This document shows positions 26,783 to 35,263 of a DNA stretch of 64,000 nucleotides, one piece after another; position 1 is the stretch's first letter; each line of letters opens with the position of its first letter. Both the position numbers and the translations under genes were made by a program. Location: NCBI GenBank assembly GCA_031081585.1, contig JAVHLY010000002.1, positions 62,001 through 126,000 on the forward strand. The letters are read 5' to 3'. The notes under the pieces were generated by a model. The model made no database searches and was not told the DNA's origin. It was given only the letters and a program-made list of their open reading frames with translations. Source of the stretch: Armatimonadota bacterium (GTDB lineage Bacteria; Sysuimicrobiota; Sysuimicrobiia; Sysuimicrobiales; Humicultoraceae).

Positions 26783-28217
26783 GGCGGCTCCGTCTCCGTC
26801 CGCGTCCGTGGGGCGCGCGACGCCGTCGGCACGGGGCTCCGGACGCGTGGGGGACCGCGCGGGCGGCCTCCGCCCCCTGCGGCCGGGGACGCAGCTCACG
26901 GTGACCTTCTCGGCCATGGCCCCAGACGGCGCCGCCGTGGCTCGCGTCGGCCGGGTCCGTCTGGCCGTCCCCTACGGCATTCCCGGCGAGACCGCCGTCG
27001 TCGAGGTCACGCAGACCTCCCCGGTCCTGCGCGGCCGCATCGTCGGGCTCATGCGCAAGTCCCCCGATGCCACCGTCCCTCCCTGCCCGCACTTCGGCCG
27101 CTGCGGGGGGTGCCAGTGGCAGCACATCGTCCTGGATGGACAGCGCCGCCTGAAGCAGGCCATGGTGGTCGAGGCGCTGCGCGGCGCGGAGGTGGAGCCC
27201 CCGGCCGTAGCCCCCTGCGTGGGCATCGAGCCCTGGACCTACCGCACCGTGCTGGCCGCCACGATCAGCGGTCGGGCCGGCGTTCCCGTGGCGGGGTTCC
27301 ACACCTGGGGCGGGGGCGCGGTGGTGCCGGTGGAGTCGTGCGCCGTCCAGCACCCCACGAACGTGCAGCTCCTCCACGCCGTCCGTGAGGCGGTGGCGGC
27401 GCTGCGGCTGCCGCCGTACGACCCCCGGCTGCGGCGCGGCCTGGTCCGCGGCGTGGTGGGGCTGACCGCGGCAGCCACGGGGGAGGCTCTGGCGGTCCTC
27501 TCCACCACCGGCCCCCTCCCCGACCGCATGGCCTTCGTCCGCGCCCTCCTCGACCGGGTCCCCGGCCTCGTGGGAATCCTGCTCACCGTGCAGCGGCGTC
27601 CCCTCCCGCGGCTGCTCGGCCCGCGCCTCGACCTCCTGTGGGGACGGCCGTACGTCCAGGAGGAGCTGCTGGGGGTGCGCTGGCGCCTCGACCCCCGCCT
27701 GCCGGTCCTGCCCAGCCCGCGGGCGCTCAAGCTGCTCTTCGAGACCGTCCGCGAGGCGGCCCGGCTGCGCGGCGAGGAGCAGGTCCTCGAGGCGTTCGCG
27801 GAGGGCGGCGTGCTCACGCTGGCCCTGGCGGGGTGCGTCCGGCGGGCCGTCGGCGTGGTCGCCGACCGCGAGGCCATGACGGCGGCCTGGGCCACCGCCG
27901 CCGCCAACGGCATCGCCAACGCCGTCTTCTACACCCGCGACCCGGGCCGCGTGCTGGTCAAGCTCCACCGGCGCGGGGAGCGCAGCGACGTCCTCGTCCT
28001 CGCCCCGCCGGGTGCCGGGCTGCCGGCGGAGCTGGGTCCGGCGCTCCAGGCGGCAGGGCCCCACCGCCTGGTCTACGTGGCGCGGTCGCTGCGGGCCCTC
28101 GCCGAAGACCTGCGGCGCCTGCGCGGGTGGGGCTACGTCGCCGGAGCCGTCCGCCCGCTCGACCTCTTCCCCCAGACGAACCACGTCCACACCGTCGTGG
28201 CGCTGGAGCGCCGCTGA
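26775..28217 (+). CDS. RlmD/TrmA-like RNA methyltransferase homologue lacking catalytic residues
   Basis: 480-residue member of the uracil-C5 methyltransferase family (RlmD/RumA, TrmA). A TRAM-like RNA-binding segment comes first, followed by the iron-sulfur motif [14 protein letters not shown] with a fourth Cys in VESCAVQ. The catalytic half is degenerate. The SAM-binding DLYCGVGTF motif is replaced by [11 protein letters not shown]. The YVSCNP loop that carries the nucleophilic Cys reads YVARSL (Arg at residue 437). The general-base Glu of HVETV is His472 in HVHTV. Family knowledge says these residues are needed for 5-methyluridine formation, so this protein probably binds RNA without methylating it. 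The frame is open and well formed, so it is not an obvious pseudogene. Confidence 0.75.
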   Translation: MREAAPSPSASVGRATPSARGSGRVGDRAGGLRPLRPGTQLTVTFSAMAPDGAAVARVGRVRLAVPYGIPGETAVVEVTQTSPVLRGRIVGLMRKSPDATVPPCPHFGRCGGCQWQHIVLDGQRRLKQAMVVEALRGAEVEPPAVAPCVGIEPWTYRTVLAATISGRAGVPVAGFHTWGGGAVVPVESCAVQHPTNVQLLHAVREAVAALRLPPYDPRLRRGLVRGVVGLTAAATGEALAVLSTTGPLPDRMAFVRALLDRVPGLVGILLTVQRRPLPRLLGPRLDLLWGRPYVQEELLGVRWRLDPRLPVLPSPRALKLLFETVREAARLRGEEQVLEAFAEGGVLTLALAGCVRRAVGVVADREAMTAAWATAAANGIANAVFYTRDPGRVLVKLHRRGERSDVLVLAPPGAGLPAELGPALQAAGPHRLVYVARSLRALAEDLRRLRGWGYVAGAVRPLDLFPQTNHVHTVVALERR

Positions 28218-28236
28218 CCGCGAAGGGAGCCGCACC

Positions 28237-29598
28237 GTGACCGATCCCCGCCACGCCGTCCACCGTCTGGGCCCGCGCGCGGACGCGCTGCTCCGGCGGG
28301 CCCGCGCCGTCGTCCCGCCGGCACTCGACCTGCTGACGCCCGTCTTCGTGGTGCGCGCCGAGGGCGCCCGCCTGTGGGACGCGGACGGCCACGTCTACCT
28401 GGACCTGAGCGGCGGGGTGGGGTGCCTGAACGTCGGGCACAGCCACCCGAAGGTCGTGGCCGCCATCACCGAGCAGGCGAGGCGCTTCATCCACACCGAC
28501 TTCACCGTGGCCCCCTACGAGGCGTACGTCGCCGTGGCGGAGCGCCTCGTGGCCCTGGCCCCCGGCGCCGGACCCAGGCGCGCCGCCCTCTTCAACTCCG
28601 GCGCGGAGGCGGTGGAGAACGCGGTGAAAGTGGCGCGGGCGGCGACGGGGCGGCCGGCCCTCATCGCCTTCGAGGGCGCCTTCCACGGCCGCACCTACCT
28701 GGCCCTCTCATTGACCAGCCGCGTGGACCCCTACAAGCGGCGCCTCGGGCCCTTCATGCCCGAGGTCTACCGGGCCCCCTACCCCGACCCCTACCGCACC
28801 CCGTCGGCCGACCCCACCGCCTACGTCATGGACCATCTGGAGCGGATGCTGGTGGCGCAGGTGGCGCCGGACGCGGTGGCGGCCGTGATCGTGGAGCCGG
28901 TGCTGGGGGAGGGCGGGTTCGTCGTCCCGCCGCCGGACTTCCTCCCGGCCTTGCGAGCGCTGTGCGATCGCCACGGCATCCTCCTCATCGTCGACGAGAT
29001 CCAGACCGGGTTCGGGCGGACGGGGCGGATGTTCGCCGTGGAGCACAGCGGTGTCACGCCGGACCTGCTGGTGGTGGGGAAGTCCCTGGCCGCCGGGATG
29101 CCCCTCTCAGCGGTCGTGGGCCGCGCCGACCTGTTCGACCAGGCCCCGCCGGGGGCGCTCGGGGGGACGTACGTGGGCAACCCGGTCGCCTGCGCGGCGG
29201 CGCTGGCGGTCCTCGAGGTGATCGAGGAGGAGCGGCTGGTGGAGCGGGCGCGCCGGCTGGGGGAGGTGCTGGAGGCGCGCCTGGCCGCGTGGGCGGCGCG
29301 CTACCCCCTCGTCGGCCACGCCCGAGGCCTGGGTGCCATGCGCGCGGTCGAACTGGTGCACGACCGCACCACCCGTGCGCCGGCGCCCGACGCGACGGCG
29401 GCGGTGCTGCGGGAGGCGCTGGCCAGAGGTGTCCTCGCCCTGCGGGCGGGGCTCTACGGCAACGTCATCCGCTTCCTGATGCCCCTGGTCATCGCCGAGG
29501 AGGACCTGCAGCGGGCCCTCGACATCCTGGAGGAGGCGCTCGCCAAGGTCCAGCAGACGGCACGGCCGGCCCGGCTCTCCGCCGGGGCGGCGGAGTAG
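28237..29598 (+). CDS. Class III PLP-dependent aminotransferase (GabT-like)
   Basis: 453-residue fold-type I aminotransferase. Motifs: LDLSGGVGCLNVGHSHPKVV, FNSGAEAVENAVKVAR for phosphate binding, FEGAFHGRT, IVDEIQTGFGRTG with the cofactor-ring aspartate, and VVGKSLAAGMPLSAVVG with the Schiff-base Lys282. Closest in feel to 4-aminobutyrate aminotransferases and related omega-amino acid enzymes; beta-alanine or another omega-amino acid is equally possible. GTG start with GAAGGGAGC upstream. It converges on the BMP binding-protein gene. A role in using amino products of nucleobase breakdown would fit the next region but is inference. Confidence 0.85.
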   Translation: MTDPRHAVHRLGPRADALLRRARAVVPPALDLLTPVFVVRAEGARLWDADGHVYLDLSGGVGCLNVGHSHPKVVAAITEQARRFIHTDFTVAPYEAYVAVAERLVALAPGAGPRRAALFNSGAEAVENAVKVARAATGRPALIAFEGAFHGRTYLALSLTSRVDPYKRRLGPFMPEVYRAPYPDPYRTPSADPTAYVMDHLERMLVAQVAPDAVAAVIVEPVLGEGGFVVPPPDFLPALRALCDRHGILLIVDEIQTGFGRTGRMFAVEHSGVTPDLLVVGKSLAAGMPLSAVVGRADLFDQAPPGALGGTYVGNPVACAAALAVLEVIEEERLVERARRLGEVLEARLAAWAARYPLVGHARGLGAMRAVELVHDRTTRAPAPDATAAVLREALARGVLALRAGLYGNVIRFLMPLVIAEEDLQRALDILEEALAKVQQTARPARLSAGAAE

Positions 29599-29676
29599 CC
29601 TCGGGCCGGCCGGTCGCGCCGGGGCTGGAGTTCGCGCCGGGCTGGCGTGGCAGCCCTACGCCGGCTCGTGCGGCGC

Positions 29677-29729
29677 GGGGCCGACCACGCCCGCTACTTC
29701 GGCTCCTTCGGCCAGGGGCCGACCACGCC
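29677..29729. repeat. 15-base direct repeat at the end of the BMP gene
   Basis: GGGGCCGACCACGCC occurs at 29677-29691 and again at 29715-29729, a period of 38 bases. The second copy lies inside the 3' end of the BMP gene and the first just beyond its stop at 29694. It looks like a small local duplication of the gene end. Confidence 0.5.
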
Positions 29730-30845
29730 AGGGGCCGCCCACTCCATCGTGGTCAGCTCGGCCACGGTCATGACCTTGCCCGCCGGGACGCGCAGCACCC
29801 CGTTGCGGTCGCGGATGGGTCCGGTGAAGGGGTCCCACTTCACCGGCTTGGCGGACATCTGGGCCAGGCGACGGTTCACCAGGTCGTAGACGGAGACCCG
29901 GCCGAACTCCCGCGTCTGGACCCGCGCCGCCTTCAGCCGGTCCACGAAGATCGGGTTGATCGGTACCCCGAACTCCCCGCCCAGCTCCACCGCCTTCTCC
30001 GCCAGCAGCCACCAGTAGTCCACGTTGGCCAGGTTCTCGGCGTTGTACCGGCCGCTGAGCACCTTGGAGAGGAAGTCCAGGTAGATCGTCTCCCAGTGCA
30101 CCAGCTGCCCCGAGATCACGTGGCGCGGGGCGAACCGCTGCATCGGGGAGTAGTGGCTGAAGGAGAGGAGGTTTCGCCGCGCCGCCACCTGGATCACCGT
30201 CGGCGAGTCCTCGGTGAAGGCGAAGACGTCGGCGCCTTCGGCGATGAGAGCCTCGGTGGCCTCCTTGGCCTTGGCCGGGTCGAACCAGGAGAAGATCCAG
30301 CGGACGTGGACGGTGGCGCGCGGGTTCACGGCGCGCACGCCGAGCGCGAAGGCGCTGATGTGGCGCTTGACCTCCGGGATGGGGAAGGCGCCCACGTAGC
30401 CGATCTTGTGGCTCCGGGTCAGCGCGCCGGCCATCAGTCCGTTGAGGTAGTAGACCTGGTAGAAGTCGGCCATGTAGGTGAACATGTTGTGGTTGCGCTT
30501 GAAGCCGCTGGCGTGGCCGAAGATGATGGTCGGGTAGCGCTTGGCCATCTCCAGCGTGCCGTCCATGAAGCCGAAGCTGGTGGTGAAGACCACCCGGGCG
30601 CCCTGCTGGATGAGCTTCTCGATGAAGGGCTGCACCTGGGCCTCCGGCACCGACTCCACGTACATCGTCTGCACCGGCAGCTTCTGCTCGACGATCCGCC
30701 GCGCCTGGTCGTGCGCGTGGGTCCACCCGTAGTCGCCGATGGGGCCCACGTAGATGAACCCCACCTTGAGCTTCGCCTGCGCCGCCCCGCCGGCGGCGAA
30801 GGCCAGGACCAGGATGAGCACCAGGCATGCCCGCAGGATCCGCAT
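29694..30845 (-). CDS. BMP-family ABC transporter substrate-binding protein
   Basis: Exported binding protein of the BMP/PnrA group, which usually binds purine nucleosides. About 383 residues. Signal peptide MRILRACLVLILVLAFAAGG, cut near AAQA, without a lipobox. Fold signatures: VGFIYVGPIGDYGWTHAHDQ, IFGHASGFKRNHNMFTYMAD, KIGYVGAFPIPEVKRH and [33 protein letters not shown] lies before the ATG at 30845. It is the last gene of a minus-strand transporter operon. Divergent molybdenum hydroxylase and guanine-deaminase-like genes fit a purine or nucleobase ligand. Confidence 0.9.
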   Translation of the reverse strand: MRILRACLVLILVLAFAAGGAAQAKLKVGFIYVGPIGDYGWTHAHDQARRIVEQKLPVQTMYVESVPEAQVQPFIEKLIQQGARVVFTTSFGFMDGTLEMAKRYPTIIFGHASGFKRNHNMFTYMADFYQVYYLNGLMAGALTRSHKIGYVGAFPIPEVKRHISAFALGVRAVNPRATVHVRWIFSWFDPAKAKEATEALIAEGADVFAFTEDSPTVIQVAARRNLLSFSHYSPMQRFAPRHVISGQLVHWETIYLDFLSKVLSGRYNAENLANVDYWWLLAEKAVELGGEFGVPINPIFVDRLKAARVQTREFGRVSVYDLVNRRLAQMSAKPVKWDPFTGPIRDRNGVLRVPAGKVMTVAELTTMEWAAPGVVGPWPKEPK

Positions 30846-30926
30846 CGTCTCCCTCCCCTGCGCCAGTTCTGCGTGATCTGGTTCCACGGCCACGACGCCT
30901 CCGCCTGCCGCCCGGCCCCTGGATCG

Positions 30927-31802
30927 TCAGGGTTCGCCCCGGCTATAGGGCAGGCCCAGCGCCTCGGGCGCCCCACCCCACCGGCGGGCGCCGCCCCGCC
31001 CCGCCGCCGCCAGGACCAGGATCGTCACCGCAAACGGCATGAGCTGGAGCGGCTCCGGGGGGATCCAGGTCTGGAGGCGGAACGACAGGTGGAAGAGGCC
31101 CCCGAAGAGCACCGCCCCGGCCACCGCCCGCAGCGGGTCCCAGGCGGCGAAGATGGCGATGGCGATGGCGATCCACCCCAGCCCCGCGGTCATCCCCTCG
31201 GTCCAGGAGGGGCGGTAGGCCACCGAGAGGAAGCCGCCGCCCACCCCGGCCAGCATGCCGCCCAGGACCACCGCCAGGTAGCGCACCAGGGCCACGTTGA
31301 TGCCCACGGCGTCCACGGCCGCCGGCGCCTCTCCCGCCGAGCGCAGCGCCACCCCCCAGGCGGTGTGGTACAGGACAAACCACAGGAGCACCGCCAGCAG
31401 CACCCCGCCGAAGGTGACCCCCGAGACCTCGGGCAGGGTGTTGAGGAGCGGCAGCCCCTCCCAGCGGCGGCCCAGCAGGGCGGAGAGCCCCAGGCCGAGC
31501 ATGGTGAGGGCCAGCCCCGAGACGTATTGGTTGGCGCGCAGCGTCACGGCGACGAAGGCGTGCAGCAGCGCGGCCAGCCCGCCGACGCCGGCGGCGGCCA
31601 GGAGCCCCACCTCGGGACGCCCCAGGGTCTGCGCCACGGCGAAGGCGGCGAAGGCGCCGAGGATCATCATCCCCTCCACGCCCAGGTTGACCACGCCGCT
31701 GCGCTCGGCGTAGACCTCGCCCAGCGCCGCCCACAGCAGCGGCGTGCCCAGGGCCAGCGCCCGCACCAGCGTCTCGGCCAGCCAGGTGACCACCGCTTCC
31801 AT
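30927..31802 (-). CDS. BMP-type nucleoside ABC transporter permease 2
   Basis: 291-residue membrane protein of the BPD_transp_2 family. Typical start TLVRALALGTPLLWAALGEV, then YAERSGVVNLGVEGMMILGA, a signature of NupQ/YufQ-type permeases. LRSAGEAPAAVDAVGINV is the coupling-loop region. The ATG at 31802 is preferred over a GTG at 31901 because GGAGGG precedes it and the upstream extension would be Gly-rich and uncharacteristic. It lies 81 bases upstream of the BMP gene in the operon. Confidence 0.9.
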   Translation of the reverse strand: MEAVVTWLAETLVRALALGTPLLWAALGEVYAERSGVVNLGVEGMMILGAFAAFAVAQTLGRPEVGLLAAAGVGGLAALLHAFVAVTLRANQYVSGLALTMLGLGLSALLGRRWEGLPLLNTLPEVSGVTFGGVLLAVLLWFVLYHTAWGVALRSAGEAPAAVDAVGINVALVRYLAVVLGGMLAGVGGGFLSVAYRPSWTEGMTAGLGWIAIAIAIFAAWDPLRAVAGAVLFGGLFHLSFRLQTWIPPEPLQLMPFAVTILVLAAAGRGGARRWGGAPEALGLPYSRGEP

Positions 31803-31890
31803 CACGCGCCCTCCGGCTCCCCCGCCCCCAGACCCCGGCGCTCCCCCGGCCCCGCCGGCCTCAGGCCACCGCTCCTCCGGTCCCCTGAGA

Positions 31891-33033
31891 TCATCCGTCA
31901 CCGCCCCCCAGCCCGGGGACTTCCCGTTCCGGCTCCATCACCGGGGCGCGTGCAGCGGGTGCAGGCGCCCATCGCACCCGCAGCCGCAGCAGCCGCTCGC
32001 TGCCGATCAGGCAGAAGAGGATCAGCCCGTTGAAGACGTCGGTCACCCGGGCCGGCATCTGCAGCGCCACCCGCATCACGTCCCCGCTGGCGAAGATGAT
32101 CCCGAGGAAGAGCGCGGTGGCGATCACCGCCAGCGGGTTGTTGCGGGCGAGCCAGGCCACGATGATGGCCGCGTAGCCGAAGCCCAGCGAGATCTGGTTG
32201 GGGTCGAGCAGGCGGTGGTGGATGCCGCCCACTTCCCCCACCCCGGCCCATCCCGCCGCCCCGCCGGCCAGGAGCATGACGAGCAAGGTCACCCGCGCCG
32301 GCCGCATGCCCGCATACCGCGCCGCCTCGGGACTGTGCCCCTGGACGCGGATCTCGAAGCCCAGCCGCGTGCGGGCCAGGAGCAACGCCGCGCCCACGGC
32401 CAGCAGCAGCCCGAGGGCGAGGGTGGGCCAGTGGATGCGCGTGCCGGCCAGCACGGGGATGGTGGCGCCCGGCGGGAAGGCATTGGTGAAGGCGAAGCCG
32501 CGCATCTCCGGCCCCTTCCAGGGGCCGTGCACCAGCCAGGCGACGATGTAGAGCGCGATGTAGTTGAGCATGAGCGTGGAGATGACCTCGTTCACGGCGA
32601 AGCGCCAGCGCAGCAGGACCGGCAGCGCGCCCCAGGTCGCACCGGCCAGGAAGCCGGCCAGGAACATGGCCGGCAGCTTCCACGCCGCGGGGACGGGGGA
32701 GAAGAGGGCCACCCAGGTGGCGCCGATGGCGCCGCAGAGCAGCTGGCCCTCGGCGCCGATGTTCCAGAACTGGGCACGGAAGGCCAGGGCCAGCCCCACG
32801 CCGGCCAGCAGCAGGGGGATGGTGTTGCGCACGATCTCCGGCAGGGCCCGGGCGTTGAAGAGGGTCCCCTGGACGATCACGGCGTAGGCGCGCACCGGGG
32901 AGACGCCGTAGGCGGCGAAGATCACGCCGGCCAGGAGGAACGCGGCCACGACGGCCCCGGCGGAGACGGTGAGCACCCACCACCCCGGGGGGTCAGGCCG
33001 AGGTTCCACCAAGAAGGGGCCGACCCGTCTCAT
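31891..33033 (-). CDS. BMP-type nucleoside ABC transporter permease 1
   Basis: 380-residue BPD_transp_2 permease of NupP/YufP type. Signatures: RNTIPLLLAGVGLALAFRAQ, FWNIGAEGQLLCGAIGA, VNEVISTLMLNYIALYIVAW and the coupling segment IRVQGHSPEAARYAGM. The ATG overlaps the ATPase stop by four bases. The C-terminal tail (PAPAARAPVMEPEREVPG) is cytoplasmic and variable. It makes the channel with the permease at 30927. Confidence 0.92.
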   Translation of the reverse strand: MRRVGPFLVEPRPDPPGWWVLTVSAGAVVAAFLLAGVIFAAYGVSPVRAYAVIVQGTLFNARALPEIVRNTIPLLLAGVGLALAFRAQFWNIGAEGQLLCGAIGATWVALFSPVPAAWKLPAMFLAGFLAGATWGALPVLLRWRFAVNEVISTLMLNYIALYIVAWLVHGPWKGPEMRGFAFTNAFPPGATIPVLAGTRIHWPTLALGLLLAVGAALLLARTRLGFEIRVQGHSPEAARYAGMRPARVTLLVMLLAGGAAGWAGVGEVGGIHHRLLDPNQISLGFGYAAIIVAWLARNNPLAVIATALFLGIIFASGDVMRVALQMPARVTDVFNGLILFCLIGSERLLRLRVRWAPAPAARAPVMEPEREVPGLGGGDG

Positions 33034-34634
33034 CCCGCGGACTCCCGGGCGGGCTCCCCTCCGGTGCGCTCCGCCGCGGGGGCGGCCGCCTGCCCCGTCA
33101 TCAGCAGTCCGACCGTCTCCCGGTCGGCTTCGGCGCCCGGCAGGACGGCCATGAGCTGTCCGCCGTACATCACCGCCACCCGGTCGGCGAGGGCCAGGAC
33201 CTCGTCGAGGTCCTCAGAGACCAGGAGCACCCCGGCCCCCTCGTCCCGCCGGCGCAGGAGCTGGGCGTGGATCTGCTCGGTGGCGCTCACGTCCAGCCCC
33301 GAGGTGGGGTGGGCGGCCACGATCAGGCCCGGCCGGCCGGAGAGCTCGCGCGCCAGGATGAGCTTCTGGATGTTCCCGCCAGAGAGGGCGCGCACCGGCG
33401 TGCGCGGCCCCGGCGCGGCGATCTCGTACTCGGCGATCAGGCGGGTGGCGAACCCCTCCACCGCCCGCAGGTCCAGGAGCGGGCCGCGGGCGAAGGGCGG
33501 GTAGCGGTAGTGGCGCAGCACCAGGTTCTCCTGGACGGTCATCGCCGGCACGACGCCCACGCCGAGCCGCTCCTCGGGGATGTGGGCCGCTCCGGCCTCG
33601 AAGACCTCCCGCGCGGTGCGGTTGGTCACCTCGCGCCCCAGCACCCAGACCCGCCCGCGCTCGGCCGGGCGCAGCCCGGTGAGGACCTCCACGAGCTCCC
33701 GCTGGCCGTTCCCCGCCACGCCGGCGACGCCCACCACCTCGCCGCCCTGCACCGTGAGGCTCACCCCGCGCACGGCCACGAGCCCCCGGTCGTTGCGCGC
33801 CCACACCCCCTCCACCCGCAGGGCCTCGCCCGCCGGCGCCCGCGGCGTGCGGCGCGGGCGGAACTCCACCTCGCGCCCCACCATCATCCGCGCCAGCGTC
33901 CGCTTGTCCACGCCGGTCACGGGGAGCGTCCCCACCACGCGGCCGCGGCGCAGCACGGTCACCCGGTCCGCCAGGCCGATCACCTCGTCGAGCTTGTGGG
34001 TGATGAAGATCACCGCCTGCCCCTCGGCGCGCATGCGGCGCAAGACGGCGAAGAGGGCCTCGGCCTCCTGCGGGGTGAGGACGCTGGTGGGCTCGTCCAG
34101 CACCAGGACCCGGGCGCCGCGCAGCAACGCCTTGAGGATCTCCAGGCGCTGCTGTTCGCTCACCGAGAGGCTCCACACCGGGGCGCGCGGGTCCACGGTG
34201 AGGCCGTAGCGCGCGCCCACCTCACGCAGGCGGCGCTCCACCTGGCGGGCGGGGAAGAGCCAGGGGGCGTCGGCCAGGCCCAGCGCGATGTTCTCGGCGG
34301 CGGTGTGGCGGCGCACCAGCAGGAAGTGCTGCGGCACCAGCCCGATGCCGAGCGCGATGGCGTCCCGCGGGGAGTGGATGGTGACCCGCCGGCCGCGCAG
34401 GAGGATCTCCCCGCCGTCCGGCTGGTGCAGGCCGTAGAGGACGTGCACCAGGGTGGTCTTGCCGGCGCCGTTCTCGCCCAGCAGGGCGTGGATCTCCCCG
34501 GCACGCACCTCGAGCGTCACCCGGTCGTTGGCGACGACGCCGGGGAAGGTCTTGGTGATCTCCCGGAGGGCCAGCAGGGGGGCGTCGAGCGACCCCGACC
34601 TCTGCCCGCTGTCCGGCAGGCCAGCGAGCGCCAC
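33030..34634 (-). CDS. BMP-type nucleoside ABC transporter ATPase (two NBDs)
   Basis: About 534 residues with tandem nucleotide-binding domains, like NupO/YufO. First domain: Walker A GENGAGKTTL, signature SVSEQQRLEILKAL, Walker B VLVLDEPTSVL. Second domain: degenerate Walker A GVAGNGQRELVE, signature LSGGNIQKLILAREL, then LIVAAHPTSGLDV. The GTG at 34634 is chosen as the first reasonable start before the conserved LLALREITKTFPGVVANDRV; a GTG or ATG further up would add a low-complexity leader. First gene of the transporter operon, divergent from the hydroxylase operon at 34790. Confidence 0.9.
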   Translation of the reverse strand: MALAGLPDSGQRSGSLDAPLLALREITKTFPGVVANDRVTLEVRAGEIHALLGENGAGKTTLVHVLYGLHQPDGGEILLRGRRVTIHSPRDAIALGIGLVPQHFLLVRRHTAAENIALGLADAPWLFPARQVERRLREVGARYGLTVDPRAPVWSLSVSEQQRLEILKALLRGARVLVLDEPTSVLTPQEAEALFAVLRRMRAEGQAVIFITHKLDEVIGLADRVTVLRRGRVVGTLPVTGVDKRTLARMMVGREVEFRPRRTPRAPAGEALRVEGVWARNDRGLVAVRGVSLTVQGGEVVGVAGVAGNGQRELVEVLTGLRPAERGRVWVLGREVTNRTAREVFEAGAAHIPEERLGVGVVPAMTVQENLVLRHYRYPPFARGPLLDLRAVEGFATRLIAEYEIAAPGPRTPVRALSGGNIQKLILARELSGRPGLIVAAHPTSGLDVSATEQIHAQLLRRRDEGAGVLLVSEDLDEVLALADRVAVMYGGQLMAVLPGAEADRETVGLLMTGQAAAPAAERTGGEPARESAG

Positions 34635-34661
34635 ACGGACAGGTTCCCCCGGTGGCGCGGG

Positions 34662-34716
34662 CACTCCTGCCGGGACGCCGGCGCGTCCGCACTTTCGGCG
34701 CGCTGCGGCAGGAGTG
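34662..34716. promoter_or_regulatory. Inverted repeat in the divergent promoter region
   Basis: The 155-base gap between the importer ATPase (minus) and the hydroxylase small subunit (plus) holds a perfect 11-base inverted repeat, CACTCCTGCCG (34662-34672) and CGGCAGGAGTG (34706-34716), 33 bases apart. A shorter CATGC/GCATG pair (34740-34760) lies nearer the plus-strand start. Shared control of importer and enzyme genes is likely at such a site; no -10/-35 pair is convincing. Confidence 0.4.
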
Positions 34717-34789
34717 GCGGGACCGGGGCGGGAAGCGTACATGCCGAACATTCCCGCATGATGCCACGTCCCGACGGTGAGGCGAACCG

Positions 34790-35263
34790 ATGCTCGTCCG
34801 GATGCGCGTGAACGGCGAGTGGCGGACGGCGGAGGTCTGGCCGGGGGCCAGCCTGCTGGCGGCCCTGCGCGACCACCTCGGCCTGCCCGGCGCCAAGAAC
34901 GCCTGCGAGCAGGGGGAGTGCGGCTCCTGCTCGGTGTGGCTCGACGGCGAGCTGGTCTGCGCCTGCCTGGTGCTGGCAGCCCAGGCGGAGGGGCGCGAGG
35001 TGCGCACCGTGGAGAGCCTGGCCGCCGCCGGCACCCTCCACCCCGTGCAGGAGGCCTTCCTGGAGGCGGGGGCGGTCCAGTGCGGCTTCTGCACCCCGGG
35101 GCTGGTCGTGGCCGTCACCGACCTGCTGGAGCGCCACCCTGACCCCGACGAGCTGACCGTCCGGGAGGCCCTGGCGGGCAACCTCTGCCGCTGCACCGGC
35201 TACGCCAAGATCCTCGACGCGGTCCGCCTGGCCGCGGATCGCCTCCGTCCCGCTCCGGCGTGA
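34790..35263 (+). CDS. Molybdenum hydroxylase, [2Fe-2S] small subunit
   Basis: 157-residue iron-sulfur subunit of a xanthine-dehydrogenase-family enzyme. The plant-ferredoxin-type cluster is bound by CEQGECGSCSVWLDGELVCAC and the second cluster by QCGFCTPG plus LCRCTGY. It passes electrons from the molybdenum centre to FAD. The ATG follows GGTGAGGCGAACCG. It overlaps the deaminase gene by four bases (GTGA), and that gene overlaps the large subunit. No FAD subunit lies in this operon; the nearest is at 56879. Confidence 0.94.
   Translation: MLVRMRVNGEWRTAEVWPGASLLAALRDHLGLPGAKNACEQGECGSCSVWLDGELVCACLVLAAQAEGREVRTVESLAAAGTLHPVQEAFLEAGAVQCGFCTPGLVVAVTDLLERHPDPDELTVREALAGNLCRCTGYAKILDAVRLAADRLRPAPA

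Noticed and set aside
28374-32033. Plus-strand open frame of 1219 codons crossing the aminotransferase and BMP importer
   Set aside because: Frame-shadow of two convergent real gene sets; no family signature.
34635-34789. Purine riboswitch in the leader of the importer or hydroxylase operon
   Set aside because: The region contains inverted repeats but not the conserved pyrimidine-rich junctions or loop-loop pairing of the purine aptamer.
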